From Celoporthe dispersa (Eukaryota; Ascomycota; Sordariomycetes; Diaporthales; Cryphonectriaceae): DNA of 64,000 bases. The stretch covers positions 1,984,001 to 2,048,000 of the forward strand of contig WAID01000009.1 of the NCBI GenBank assembly GCA_016584495.1, given 5' to 3'. Shown piece by piece: positions 23,801 to 37,000 of this stretch (positions are counted from its first letter, which is position 1; every line of letters begins with the position of its first letter). The position numbers and the translations under genes were made by a program. The notes below the pieces were generated by a model, which was not told where the DNA came from, ran no database searches, and saw nothing but the letters and a program-made list of their open reading frames with translations.

Positions 23801-26800
23801 CCTTTTCCTTTCTTTCATTTTTTATTTTTTTTTATTTTCGCTTCTTCTACCCAAGGCCTCCCTGGCAATCATTGGCTATCTCGTTCACCTGCAGCAGAAG
23901 ATCCCTACACCCTCAGCAGATTCAGACTAGTATATTCATACCAGTAGATGAGCGCGAGGCCGACGAGAGTCGAGTTGACGATTTGCACATCACCTTCCTT
24001 GTCACAATAAATAGTAAAAAAGAGAGGAGCAAAAAAAGACCGTGGTTCGTCAGCGTCTGGTTTTAGGTGCCCACATTTTCCCGAGCCGGACCGTGGAGCC
24101 ACGGGGAGGCATGAGCCTGTCCACAATGATGGCGACATTATGACGGAGTCTCTCGGGCTGCCGCCGTGAGATCATTCAAAAAGAGCAGACCGCAGCACTC
24201 CTTGTGTCTCTAGCGATCTCCGTGGGTTCTCCACCCATAACCTGCCGCGAGTCGATGGCGATCTTCATTCAGATTCCCAGGCGACGCCAGGACATGGGAA
24301 CGGGGCCCACACTGGTGAATTGCCAAGGGTGTTTTGGGAGGGGGAGGGGGGGGCAGGGGCCTTGTCCCCTCTGTCGTCCCCTCTGTGGTCCCCCTATCTT
24401 TCACTGCTCTTGTCCTGCACCTTGCTCGGGGCTAAGGTCGTCACCGTCACGATTGCTCCGTCCTTGCTTGGTGATGGTGTTGTCTGTGCGTTTGAAATCT
24501 AGTCAGCGTCAGGTCCTCAGAGCCCCTGTCAGTGGCCCTCAAAATCCCGTCCATCCGTCCTCGTCTCATCTCATCTCCTGGGGGATTTATGTACGGAGTA
24601 CATAGTACAGTATGGTAGCCAGGCGGTGAACCCACAAGAGCCGCACCGCCGTCTCTGCATCACTACTTACTCGCTCATTCGTGTGATTATTATTATGTCC
24701 TCTACTTCGATAACAACAGTGAGGGCATCAAGTAAAGTGATCAGATTCCTCGATTACCACAGCACACCTGCCCCATGCAGAGATAAACCTGCTGTGTTCG
24801 CTGGGGCCAACTCGTTCATCGGGAGGGTCGGCGGCCTTGGGTTTGGCCCAGCTGCCTGAACCTGGATCGACGGAACTGACCTGGAACCGGCTTTTTTTTT
24901 TTTCTTTTCTTTTTCTTTCTTTTCTTTTTCTTCCTCTGACATTGTTGTTGGTCACAGAAGGAAAGCAGCCTGCCTAGCCTTGGCCTGTGCCATAGCAGGA
25001 TCGATATTGCAGCTGCCCCCTCCCCACTTGCGGTGTAGCCCACCAACTTGGGCGAGAAGTAGAAGAGAATTATGTGCATTACCTACATAACACTATGTAA
25101 TATCCACACAATATCCATCATTTTTGCCTCGTCCCTCTTCATCCAGGCCGATGGTGGGCTAACTACGTAGCAACTAGGCCAAACCAGAAACCAATCCATG
25201 CTCTCCACGGCTACCAATCCATCGGGTAAGATCTACCATGTACTGCATGTACATAGTACCGTAGTAGCCTCCTGGTTTGATCGTTCAGTAATAATGAGAG
25301 GAAGAGAGAGAAAGGGAAAAAAAAGGTCTTTTAGGCCACGACATGACCCTGCCCTCTCTCTGCCTCTGTACTGTACTGTAATCACTGCTCGGGGCTAGTT
25401 TAGCACTGTAGATCTACCGTCAACGGCGTACACACCCTGGGGAGGAGATGCTCCGCTCTCTGGCCCCCCCCTTCCCCCCCTGGGGACCTGCGTATTACAG
25501 TGGGAAGGGGGACTGAAAGTTGCTCGGTTGATGCTTCAAGTCATCTGAGTTGTCCCGTGCCTGCGAGCCGCCAGGATTCTCTCTCACGTCAAAACCGAAT
25601 TAGGAGTCTTACTTTTTTTTTTTTGTTTTTGTTTCTGAAGAAAACAAGTATCAATCTCACATTGCGCCCCCCCCCCCTCTGATTCCTTTTTTTCTTTCTT
25701 CTCCTTACACCGGTCGCCAAGACAGCGACATGATGCACGGGCGGAGAACTGGGCCAGAACCTCGAAGAGAGGACGCACGACGCATCCAGGCGGACTAACC
25801 GGCCGCAACGAGACTGGCGCCGTGGTCCAGAAGGGGGTGGCCGTCGCATCGGGGCAACCTATAGGTTGTCAAAAGAAGCATCATGATATTTGAGTTGGGC
25901 CCTAGCTCGCTTGCGGAACAAGAGGAAAGACCGAGGAGCCCCCTGGCTAGACCGGTCCTTTTTTGGGGGGAGGGGGGGTTCAACAATAGCAAAATCTCAC
26001 GATGGATACTTTAGGCTTCATTTGCATCATACTGTGCTTGATGAGCTGTTCGAGACCCAAGGCCCTACCTATCACAAGAGGCCCCAACCCCCACAGGGAG
26101 GTACCTACAGACCGGTCAAGAAATTGATGTGTTCTCCAAGAGATATCCGCAGCCTCGACCCCCTCCCCCCTTTATTTTTTTTTTCTTTCTTTAGGGCTGC
26201 ATGTACTTGCTCGACGACATCTTGTAACCAGCCACGCCGTCGTCGGTCGACGGCATTGACTGCCGTCGGATGGCATCTTTACAGCCAGGCCGAACCCGAC
26301 CCCAGTATTACCGCCCCCCCCCCGGCATTCCCATTTGGATCGTGTGTGGTCATCGTGGTACAAAAGGACCAGCGGACACGTACAGGGCAAGGGTGTCATC
26401 GTTCGGGTTTTCCTGCCCTGTGCCTGGTGTGGGTGGCCGGAAGACCGCATTTGTTCTCCCCCTCCCATCCCTCCGCCCCCCGCCCCCCCCCTTTGGCTGC
26501 CCACTTTAGACCCTGGAGATGAAGCCATCGTGAAGGCTTGTGGCCACCTTACCTTTCCCACCCCGGCAAGCGAGTACTGTATTCTTTCAGGTGGCCCCTA
26601 GCCGAGTTCCACCGCCGCATAGTCTTGTCACCACCGCGCCGCCGTGTCCATCAGCGGTGGAGCCCACTCCCCCTCCTCTACATGCACTTGCTGATCGAGC
26701 ATCTCGCTGAGTGATCTCAGACTGTGCTGTCGCTAATGGCCGTGTGTGTGTGGGTGTCTCTCTCTCTCTCTCTCCTTCTAAACCTCTTTTGTGTTCCCTT

Positions 26801-28257
26801 GTGGCGTGTCTGTCTATGCAGCCTCGTGGCGTTACCTCCATTTTTTTTCTTCTTCTTTTTCTTTCTTATGTCGTCCTTTATCTGACTGTCCGTCACCCCC
26901 TGTACCTCGGATCTCCTCACGATGCCTTCATGGTATGACGTACCACGGAATATGACCATGACCGCCACTCGTCCCCCATGCACCCACTCCATTTTCTTCC
27001 CCTTCGCGGCGGCCCAGGCCCTGCCATCGCCTACAGCGTGAAGGAGGAGGACACACACTTCAGTGTGGCCGTCTTGTGACTGACTTTACTATAGTGTAGC
27101 GTCTCGCTAATCTCTCCCTCCCCCCCTCCCCCCCAAAATAAGAGAGGAAAAAGTTCCTCGCCACCACTTGCCTCCGTGAGCAGAATCTACATGCTGTAAT
27201 GGCCACTGCCTGCCTGTGGCCGATCAGATGGACATGAAGCAGGAAGTGATAGCTCACATTGGCACCCATGGCAGAGCTGATGGTGGTACCCAGGCTGGAC
27301 GTTCTGATTCGCCTATCCCAAGCCACCAACAACCGGTTCAGCCATCGCCCAGGGATACTCCTCCAGCCCCTTCCGACGCGCGGGCTCGGAAGAAATTTGT
27401 TACTCGTCACAAAGACGCACTGGACCTGGGCAAAAGAGGCTAAATGCCTGCTGCACCTATCCACACTTTCCTCCTCCCGCATTCCCTGCTTGTTCCGTCT
27501 CTCGCTGCTTGCTGTGGTTGACCAACCTGCTCTGCTTGGATGTTTTTTTCTTTTCTTTTCCTAACAAAAACATTGATACGCCGGTGGTGGGGCGGCCCTC
27601 CAGCTTGGGGCCTGAGCAATGCTGCTGATGGCTGCTGCTCCGTGCTGCACGCCCGTGTCTCAGCGAGGAACACCAAAACTGTGGGGCCTGATGTTGGGTG
27701 TCTTGCCCACAATTACAAGACAAGCCCGTACAAGTTTCACTGGAGGCTTCCTGATAGAGCGATCCTGTCTGTCCGTCTCTGTCTCTCTCTCTGTCTCTCT
27801 CTCTCTTCTCTGTCTGCCTCTGCCCTTCTCTCGCCCATAATAGCTGGGCTTAGGGCTTACTGAGGCGGCAAGCCACGGTCCAGACACTCGGTGTCGAAGG
27901 ATTCCGGGGGCCCGCAGGTTATCACGAACATGTGGGCAGAGGAGCGTCAGCGGCAGCCTCGCTCGCACGCCCTGGAGAGGAGAGGGCGGAGGAGGAGGAG
28001 GGGAGAGGAGAGAGGGAGAGAAAGTGAGGGGGGGGGGTGTGTGTATAGTCATCATATTACTCGTACCCTCTAGAGCCGTGTGCGCCTTCCTTCCCGGCTC
28101 TCGTTGCCTTGGGGAAGTCGCGACGGGGCCAGGCTGCCGAGCCTCTCTTTGGCATGCCTCGTGTGCTACACACAGGCCCCTGCCTTGTGTCACCGCTGTC
28201 GCCGTTCCGCCGTGCACGGTCGGTCAGCTTACGCCCAACAGCAAAGATGTGTGGAGA

Positions 28258-28305
28258 CTAGAGAGAGAGGGAGAGAGGGAGAGAGAGAAAGAGAGAGAGA
28301 GAAAA
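28258..28305 (+). repeat. (GA)n-rich tract
   Basis: About 48 bases of nearly pure GA dinucleotides with interruptions, inside the gene-poor region. Confidence 0.85.
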
Positions 28306-29155
28306 GAGTCCACTCCCCGGGCCGTCGGTGTCTGATGGTACATGGTACACACGAGATGCATACCGGCTCCAACGTTACACACGGAAGAAGACCTGATGAG
28401 GATCACGGGCGGCGGTTATGAGATCCACCACAAGCCACTGTCGTCGTCGTCGCGCCAGGACAGACTGCAGCAGCAGCTCCGTATTGCCTGTGAATTTATT
28501 TCCTACTGCAGCAGCGTCGCGTAGATAGTGGGGACGCCATATCTGGGGCCCCGGACTCCACCAGTCCGCAGAACCTGGGGGGGGGGGGTTTTGGAAAGCT
28601 GAGAAAAAGGCCATGGAGGAGAGATTGTGCCTGCTTGGTATTACTCCCCGGGTTTTGCTGGTTTTTCTTCTCTTTTTCTTTTTTAGTCTAGCCTCGATAC
28701 ATAGATCGCTACTCGTATGTGCACAATGCGAGGAATAACTTCTCGTTCTGGTACCAGCGTTGTCGTCCTCGAGTCTGGCTTCTCTCTGCCTCTCTCCCTT
28801 CAACCTTCCACACAAATCAATACAAGAAAACATTCACATCCTCCCTTTCCCCCCCCCCAATCCGAGGCCAAGAAATTTCTCTCTCTCTCACTTCTCCCCT
28901 CCAAGACGGGGCCATACCCGAATCGTAAAAACCTGCATAACCCTCAGACCTGGGGCAAGCTCGTGCTCCGTCGAATCACCGCCCTCCGCGGCCCTCCCTT
29001 TCTCAATTTTTTTTTTTGGGGCCGGGTCCCAAATATGTGTCTCCATGCAAGCAAGCAAAACTTGCAGCGCGATGCAAGATGAGAAGAACCAATCTAGTAC
29101 TACATAGTAATAGTACTACCAATGACCACGGCTTTTCTTTTCCTCCTGGCCCGCG

Positions 29156-29179
29156 CACACACACGCACACACACACACT
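29156..29179 (+). repeat. (CA)n microsatellite
   Basis: CA-dinucleotide run with one G interruption, in the gene-poor region. Confidence 0.85.
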
Positions 29180-30512
29180 CACATGAAAACCACCACCTCG
29201 GCCGGTACTCGGGGCTCCGCTGTGACAATATGTGACGAGACTAAAACTAAGACTACTCAAGTAACCTCCCCCCCCCAGTCAAGTTGAATCGTTTTTGTTT
29301 CTCTTCTTTTGCCGAGCACGATTTCGTCACGTGAGCGTCAGCAGATTACGGGTGAGAAAGACAAAAGGAAGAAAAAGACCAAGAAGGAGGGGTGGAAACG
29401 GGCGGACGTGAAGGATTCGGAAGGGCCTGAGGGGGAATTGCGAGGGGAGGGGGACGGCGGCAGACTGGACGGAGGCCCGCTCGTCATCATTATGACCACT
29501 CTGATTCCCTCTCCTCCGCGCCACGGACGTGATATGTCACAAATAATAAATAATCGCGGGCGAAGACTGTTGCTCTACACGGCCCACTCACACCAGCAAT
29601 TTATGCACCATAATAGTGCTTGTGCAAGAAGGAGCGCACGCCACGATGGGTCGACGGCATCATGATTCACCCAAGAATCCTTTCTCCCTTGGCGTATAAG
29701 CCTTTCTCTCGCCCTTTTGTGTGCGCGCACGCCCGGGCCTTGCGTGTGTGTGTGTGTGTGCGCTCACCTGCTTAAACCCATATTCGGCCTTCCGCCACCC
29801 AGGGCTCGAGCGAAACCAACCCTCCTCGTCCCACACCAAGGCTAGACGAGACACAGGTAAGAAACTCTGTCACCTACACCTGTTCGTTGCGCTGGGTGTG
29901 GCTGGGCCCTACTCACCTCACCAGCCAGTGTCGTACCATTCCGTCAGCACTTACTTGTATGGCTGTCTAGGCCTAGACCCTCTCAACCTCCCTTCCCTTT
30001 ACTGCTGCATTCATTGCGTATGCAGAAGGATCACAAGCAGATCCCCTATTTAATTATTTTTTTTTTTAAAAAAATGGCTATCGATCGAATGCACGTCATG
30101 TTTTTTCTGGGGCGCAGCCCAGAGTGTAAACGCTCTCAACTTTCCTTCAGGTGACAGGTAGAAAAAGACAAAGAGGGAGAGAGGGGGAGAGAGAGAAAAA
30201 AAGAATCATCTGTCCTTCGTCAGCACTTTGAATCTGACCCACCCTATCGACAATTCTTTCCGCCACTAGAAAGAGGTACAAGAAAGAAAGAGAGGCAAGA
30301 AAGAGAGAGGGATGAAAAAGCATTTCTGATCCAACGACCACAGAGAGAGTTATGTAGTGAGAGCAGCACACGGTCGGGCGAACTGCCAGACAGCCTCGCA
30401 GCCTCGCCATCGGATCTGGTGCTTGGGGAGAGACAGCCTAGAAGGTTAGCCGGCTCTGCGCTAGGGAACTGTAGTGTGCAAGCCACTGTCTCTCTACCAC
30501 TAGTGTGCGTGC

Positions 30513-30535
30513 GTGTGTGTGTGTGTGTGTGTGTG
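30513..30535 (+). repeat. (GT)n microsatellite
   Basis: Uninterrupted GT run of about 23 bases; a GTGC-flavoured run precedes it. Confidence 0.88.
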
Positions 30536-32144
30536 GGCCTCCAGCCTATTTTCTGAGCGCGTGTATTGTGGATATATATGTATGCACATTGATGCATGTC
30601 TTGGATAAGGATTGCATGGCAGGAAGGAAAGGATAATAATATAATAATTAAAAAAAAAAAAAGAAGAAGAAACAACAGAACGAGAAAGTGCCCAGTGGGG
30701 GAGGGCGGGTGATCTATTCCTCTCTACCACCACCACAATACAGACCCTGCCTCGAAAAGAGAGAAAGGTAAAGAGGGTCTCGATGCTACACAACCTGTGG
30801 TGGCGATGGTGGTGTCGACCCCCCCCCCCAGCATCCCGGCGTGGTCACATTCGATTTTAAAAACTGCTGACGTCCTCCATGGATGGTTCTGTGGATATAG
30901 AGAGAGATAGAGAGAAAAGGAGGCCGTGATATGTAATCATGTACATACTGTAGGGTGAAGTGCGGCTTAACAGATGACTTTCAGTGTCCTGAAGCCACAA
31001 TCTTCTTTTTGTCTCGCGACTGTGACCGCCCCTGTCGTCACCATTCAGGGCTGGGGCAGGCGTGCAGCAGAGAGGCGCTGAAACAGACGAGTTCCAGCTC
31101 TGCCCTACGTCTCCCTTGATCCTGATGTTTTTGAGCACGCCACGAGGAGGTCGGACGAATTTGGGTTATTTTTAATCTCTGAAATTCTTTTCTTTTTTTT
31201 AATTACAGGTATTTTTATTTTATAATAAGGTTTCAACGAGTGTCTAGCAGCAGAACGCAGGTGGCACGCGCGGGCTTTCATCGGCGCACTCCTCCTAGGG
31301 ATGTTTTACAATAATGCTCACCTGTGAATGACCTGTCTCTTTTTTTTTTTGGTTTTCCTCCTCTGAGCAGCTTTCGCACCACCCTCTTCTTGACGCGTGT
31401 ATTGTCTCTTCTCCTCGTAGCAGCCTTTTCACACGAACCGTTCCTGGGCGAAACTCGAGAGGTAGAGAGACTGGACTCTGGGGGGTTCTCCTTCCCTCCC
31501 TCCTTTCCTCGTCCCGTCCATCCTTTTCCTCTTTCTCTCTCTCGGCTTTGGTGTAAAACACTACCTCCACTCTAGGACTTTGTACTTTTTTCCCCTTCTT
31601 CTTTTGCTCCCCCCCCCCCATCCCCCTCCGTCCGAAACCACATTTTCTTGTGGCCATAGACGGAACACGGCGACCAGCACAAAGCTGGCAAGACCTGCCT
31701 ACCCAAGTACTGCTGCTACTTTTCTGCCCCATCACACAAGTCTCCGCCACGACGTCATCCAGGCTTTTTCTGCCAGGCAGGGTCACAAGCAAATGATCGC
31801 CAGACAGGCGCCTCCTTCCTCCACACCCTTCCGCCCTCCCCTACCCCCCCTCTCCTCCTCGTCGGAGGGGTGGAATGTGGATGTTGATGTGCATACATGC
31901 ATGACGGATATGCACCAGGCGTTCGCATGCCCAGGCGATCTTGTTCGCCCCGGCTCTTTGCATCTTCCCTTTTCCTCCTCCTTCACACCCCCCCTCCTTT
32001 TTTTTTTTTTCCTTCCGTCTTTTCTTGTCTTTTGTAATTTTCCCCTTTTGCCCATCTAGTAGGGTGTCATGGCCACCTTCACCTTAGGGAAAAGTAGGGA
32101 GGAGAAGAGGTAAAGGGGCGAAGAAAAGAAGGGGGGTGGTGGTC

Positions 32145-32172
32145 CACGCACGCACGCACGCACGCACGCACG
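32145..32172 (+). repeat. (CACG)7 tetranucleotide repeat
   Basis: Seven perfect CACG units. It is the only pure tetranucleotide array I noticed in the window, and each unit contains a CpG. Confidence 0.92.
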
Positions 32173-32673
32173 CCACACACCACCACTACCCTCGAACACT
32201 ACCAAAAGGCGCCTGACGCGGCCCTCTCTCTCTATCTCTTCTCGTGATTGTGCATGTATTTTTCTTTTCTCACGGCCAAGTACGTACCCTATTGGTGGTG
32301 CTAAGTACTCTTTTTTTTCTCTCCTGAACCCGGTGACTGGTCAGCAGCATCAGCAGCGCTCAAGTTGACTTTTCCTTTTTGACTTTTGACTACTTTGAAG
32401 ATCTGTCTGCACGAGCTACCTACTAGTAGATATGTAGGACATCTCACACTGTCTCGCCCCCTCTGGCCGGTCGTGGCGGCAGCGGCGGCGACGGCGGTGG
32501 CGGCGATGGTGATGGTTGTGTCGAGAGGGAAAATTAAGAAAAAAAAGGTGGTGGTGGTAGTGGTACTACTTAGTGGTAGTGGCATGTGGCTGGTGACACA
32601 CGGCTCGTCGCGTCCCCTACACCACCAAGACGATCACGCCCGCATGACGATCTCGCGCGGGCGCGTCAAAAAG

Positions 32674-32698
32674 GCAGCAGCAGCAGCAGCAGCAGCAG
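32674..32698 (+). repeat. (GCA)n trinucleotide repeat outside recognised genes
   Basis: About eight GCA units. Other GCA/CAG tracts in this window encode polyglutamine inside KCS1 and SPT20, but no supported gene surrounds this one. Confidence 0.85.
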
Positions 32699-32954
32699 GA
32701 CAAGGTGGGATGGGAATACGAACGCTGAGGACCTCGTGGCTGCACCTGCGCCGGCAACCTCGGAAAACAGACGAGCCGGTGGGCTCTTCTCTCCGCCAGA
32801 CTGGAGGGTGGGAGGGGCAGGCGCGCTCTCTCTCGGCCTACCTCTCTTCGTCTCTCTTTTTATGTACGGTCTATGCCAACGGGTCTACAGCTCCTTCGCG
32901 GACTCATGATCGACTGCGGAGTGATGTGACTGGCACTTGACATAATGTGTGTGC

Positions 32955-32984
32955 GTGTATGTGCGTGTGTGTGTGTGTGTGTGT
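32955..32984 (+). repeat. (GT)n microsatellite
   Basis: GT-dinucleotide run with TATG/GC interruptions at its left end, in the gene-poor region. Confidence 0.85.
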
Positions 32985-34070
32985 GCTCTTGGCTGTACAT
33001 GATCCATGAATGTTTCCTTAAACAAGATAGGTTTGCCTCCCTCCCTCCTCTTCTCCTACTCCTCCAGCTTCTTCTTGCTCTTCTTCTCCTTCTCCACCAC
33101 CTACCCCCACGCTCGCGAAGATCGAAAAGTCTAAGACATGCAGCCGCTCCCGGCCTCCGGATCAACATCCTCCAACGTAACCGAGGAGGGCGAGGGTCCG
33201 CCCAACCCCCCCGGCTGGGCGGAAGGAGTGTGCTATCGTATTGCTCTACTTCCTGGCAGGCCTCCTCCTCCTCCTCCTCCACCACCATTAGAGGGGGAGT
33301 GGCGGCATACAGCCAGCCAGACCAGCCACGCGGATGATACACACCGGGGGCGGGATGGGTTCGCTCACAGGGTCACGCAGGGTGGGAAGGGATACATCGC
33401 TTCACTTTCTGATCCAGGCTGTACGAGGCTTTTCTTTTCTTGTTGGCTCTATTTTTTGTTTTTTACCCTCTCCCGCGCCCGGAGCGCGTCGTTGTTGTTG
33501 GCGTGTTGATTTGTATCTTGTGACTTACAAAGTGCCACAGTTACGCGGCGGCGAAGCTCGGGTAGAGTAACATGCCGTGTTTGAGTCATAGTTGCACATC
33601 TCGGGGTGTAGGAAGCTTCCATATGACACCTGTAAAAAGATGGAAAGGCTGGGTGTGGATAGTCCTAAGGTGCTGCATGCGCACCCAGGTAGGCAGCAAA
33701 CAGGCAGCAAGGAGAAGACCTCGTATCAGCTTGGGCTGGGTAGACCGTGTTAAGCATGCTTCCGAGGCTGGATGGAACGCTGTTGGAAGACAACACGACT
33801 CTGGAGGTCGCTCCATCTTCATTATCATCAACCCTTCCCACCTGGTATCTTGATCCATTCCCCCCTCCCATCTCCGAAGGATCCTAGCTATTATACACAA
33901 TAAGACCAGTAGACTTATCGTTGCCGTTGAAAACAGTAATGCAGAAAAAGAAGAGAAAAAAAAAAGATGAAGGCCTTTGCTGGTGTGATATTTCGCCTTT
34001 GGCGCCCTTTTTCAATGCCGAAAACGCCTGTGACGCAATATATACTGTACACGCTCTCGCTGTCGATTCC

Positions 34071-37000
34071 TCACGCGAAACTGTCTTCAGCTTCCCAGCG
34101 GGAGCTCTCGTTAGGCCGCCCTGCCCGGCCTCTCTTGAGGCTGCTCTTCTCAGAGTCCTTGTCATCAGTGTGTGAGGACGGTCCTTCGTCCAAAGCAAAC
34201 ATCGACAGATCAAATGGTGAACCGTCCGGCCTCAGCAGCAGGCCCCTCTCGACCATCGTCTTCCATACAATGTCCTTGACATGTCTGACCCTCTTGTCTA
34301 CCGATAGGCCGTCCAGTTTCTGAAGTTGAGCGCAAGCCTTGACTATCTTTCGCTCGTAGGTGCGGCGTTGAATTCTCGTATCCATATCGAGTAGGGAACA
34401 GAACTTGGCATCACGCCCCGCATCTGCGTCCGGCAGTCTAAAGGGATCAATGGCTGGCTGAGAGGTGTTTCCCTTGCTGTGAACCACCATCTGCACCGTC
34501 GGGTAGAAGCCTTGTGTGAGGAAGGTGTCCCGGAGATCAACCTCCACCAAGCATGGGAACTCGCCCAGTATCTTCAAGAGAGATTTCAGATCTGCAAATC
34601 GATTTCCTGCGAGGAAGAGACGCTTCAACCTCGGGATGCCTAGGATGCCGCTGATGTCCGAGAAGCCATTGAAGTTGAGATTTAGTACCCGCAGGTTGGG
34701 CATCATCTCGCCCACGTTATCGGGAAGTCGCTGAAGGCCGCAGTTTGCTAGATCTAGAAGCTGAAGGTTCAAGAAATTCCGAGGTGGGTTGAACAGTCCG
34801 AGGCGATTACCAGAGAGGAACAATTTCCGCACCTCATATGCCCGAGACAGCGTGGCCATGTCAAATAGCCTGGACCCGCCCTGCTCCCTAAGCGACAGGG
34901 TGTCTAGATGTCGCGTTCGGTGTAGACCATTCACAGTCGTCAGCTTGTTGCGGTCCGCATAGACCAGATGAAGGCTTGCCATCGCAGTCACGTCGAGGCT
35001 CCTCAGCTTGTTGTCACTGATCACGAGATGCTTCAGAGGCGTGGCCTCCTTGGGTGCAAACTCGACCATTTGGTTGCCCCTCAAGTTAAGATAGGACAGT
35101 GACGAGAGCTCTTGCAAGTTCCCAACTTTCCGTATCTTGTTGCCCTCGAGGTCAAGTGTCGAGAGTCTCTGCAGGCTTGTGCCCTCAAAGTCGAGCTCTT
35201 CGATGTCGTTGCCTCTGGCCCGGATCGTCAGCAGGGCCTCGTGGTACTTGATGCCGTCCAGGTTGGCCAAGCCAGTGTTGTCTGCGACCAGATCCCGCAA
35301 GTGCACCAGGTTTCGGAAGGAAGAAAGGCTTCTGATCTTGTTGCCTGAGATGTCGACATATTGCAGGTTTGCGAGACGGTCCCACGCAGACAGGTCGCTC
35401 AGCATGTTGTGAGAGACCCTCAGCTCACGGACAGTTGACGGAATGCCATCTAGTGCCCGGATCGAATTCTGAGAAGCATCGACCCTCACAAGTCGCCCAC
35501 AAAACTTGTCGAGCATGTGCAGGCTGTTCAGGTTCTTGTCTCGGAGCTCAATCTCCTTCATGTCTTCCCAGAAAGGCTCGAAGGCCTCCACCTCTGCAAT
35601 CTTATCAACTAGATGGCGAACGGCTTGAGACATGTGCTGTTTCGACCCATCGCCCGTGACGAGGTTGTGGTCACCAAGGACGTAACTGACTTCCAAGGCG
35701 TACGATTGGTCCTGATGGGCAGTGAAGTCCGGTAGAGGAGTCAGCGAGAGATCACCGACATAATGCCCGATGATCTCTGCGTTCTCTGGTCGAGGCTGTG
35801 GTTGTGGTCGGGCTGGAGTAGTCACGAGGATGCTGAGGCTGGTTTGACGAGATTTAGGCCTTGGTAGCCTCGGGTCGGCAAGACCTTGCTCAAGAACGAT
35901 GCTGAGCTCCCTGCTGCTGCCGCCCTTCCCGCCCTGGCTATCTTCATCCTGTTCTTCAATGACGGAGACCGGCTGAGGCACAAAAGCCTCCCCTGGGACT
36001 GACGTGTGTCGCGATGGTGCACTAGAGGAACTTCGTGGCCGTGGGATGTTCTCGTTGTTGTTACTTGGCTTGAACGAGACGTTCCGACCACCATTTCGCG
36101 CCTTAGGCTGGGGCAGATTCAACATAATGGGCTCAACAACGCTGGCGTCTTGGTCGTCAGACATCCCGCCCGCATGTACATCCTGTATGACGAAGGACAC
36201 AGGTGACGAGAAGTTAACCTGTGGTCGCCGCTTTGGCGAGGCTTCATCAAGACGATCGTTGTGAATGGTGATCTCTTTCTCCACGTCCTCGTCATCAGTC
36301 TCAACGAACTGGTCAATCAGCCTGCTGGGCGATCTTGACGCGCCATGCTTGCCCTGCCTGTCTCCGGAATCCCTCACTAGTATCGGCTTCAGAATCCCAC
36401 TCTGATCGAGCCTGCCCTGACCCTTTACGGACATTTCAGCTTCGGTGGCTCGCGCGCCTGCCGCGCCCTGCGCCATTTTGTCCCTCAAATTTTGCAGCTC
36501 CTTGGACACATCCACGGTCAGGTCAGGGATGTCGGCAAATGGGTCGTCCTCACTGTTTTCCGACAACAACGTGCTGCTGCGCCTGTGACGTGTTGTCTGC
36601 GGTAGTCTGGCCTTGACCCATACATTGCGCTCCTTGTCCAGGACCATGCTGCCGACCTGGTCAGGGATAAGATGGGACACGCTCTCTGGAGCGATCGTTC
36701 TTCTGGTATCCGAGTTCCGCGACGAGCCCGTTCGAACTGTCGAGTATCCAGACTCCGATCCAGAGTTGGAGGGAAATCGACCGCGAAAGCGCTCCACTTG
36801 TTCTGCGGCTGTCGAGTTCTCATATAGGTTGGTGTTTCTCGTGATATGATGGAAAATTGGCGGATGGTTGATGACCACACTGTCTTCCAGCATTCCGAGA
36901 TCTGAATTTTCGGATCTGGAGCCGCGAGACTCCTCCTCTAAGGCCTTGACAGCTTTGATATCTTCCTTGGAAACACCGAGTGAGCGCAGGGAGGCGGCAA

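Larger units (their letters stand above)
20490..34070. other. 13.6-kb gene-poor, microsatellite-rich region
   Basis: Separates the 5' end of the kinase gene from the 3' end of cdc11. Every open frame is short and low in complexity, and none has a recognisable domain on either strand. The stretch is dense in homopolymers (A, T, C and G runs of 8-14) and in short tandem repeats, several of them listed separately. A polypurine block lies just upstream of the kinase. The region at 28750-28910 has the CT-rich, CACA-bearing look of a fungal core promoter on plus, but no convincing coding sequence follows. It may hold distal control elements or non-coding transcripts of the kinase gene. Confidence 0.55.

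Noticed and set aside
29666..30660. Short frames next to the GT/CA microsatellites, possible small genes
   Set aside because: They consist largely of translated dinucleotide repeats (Cys-Val, Thr-His), without conserved motifs.
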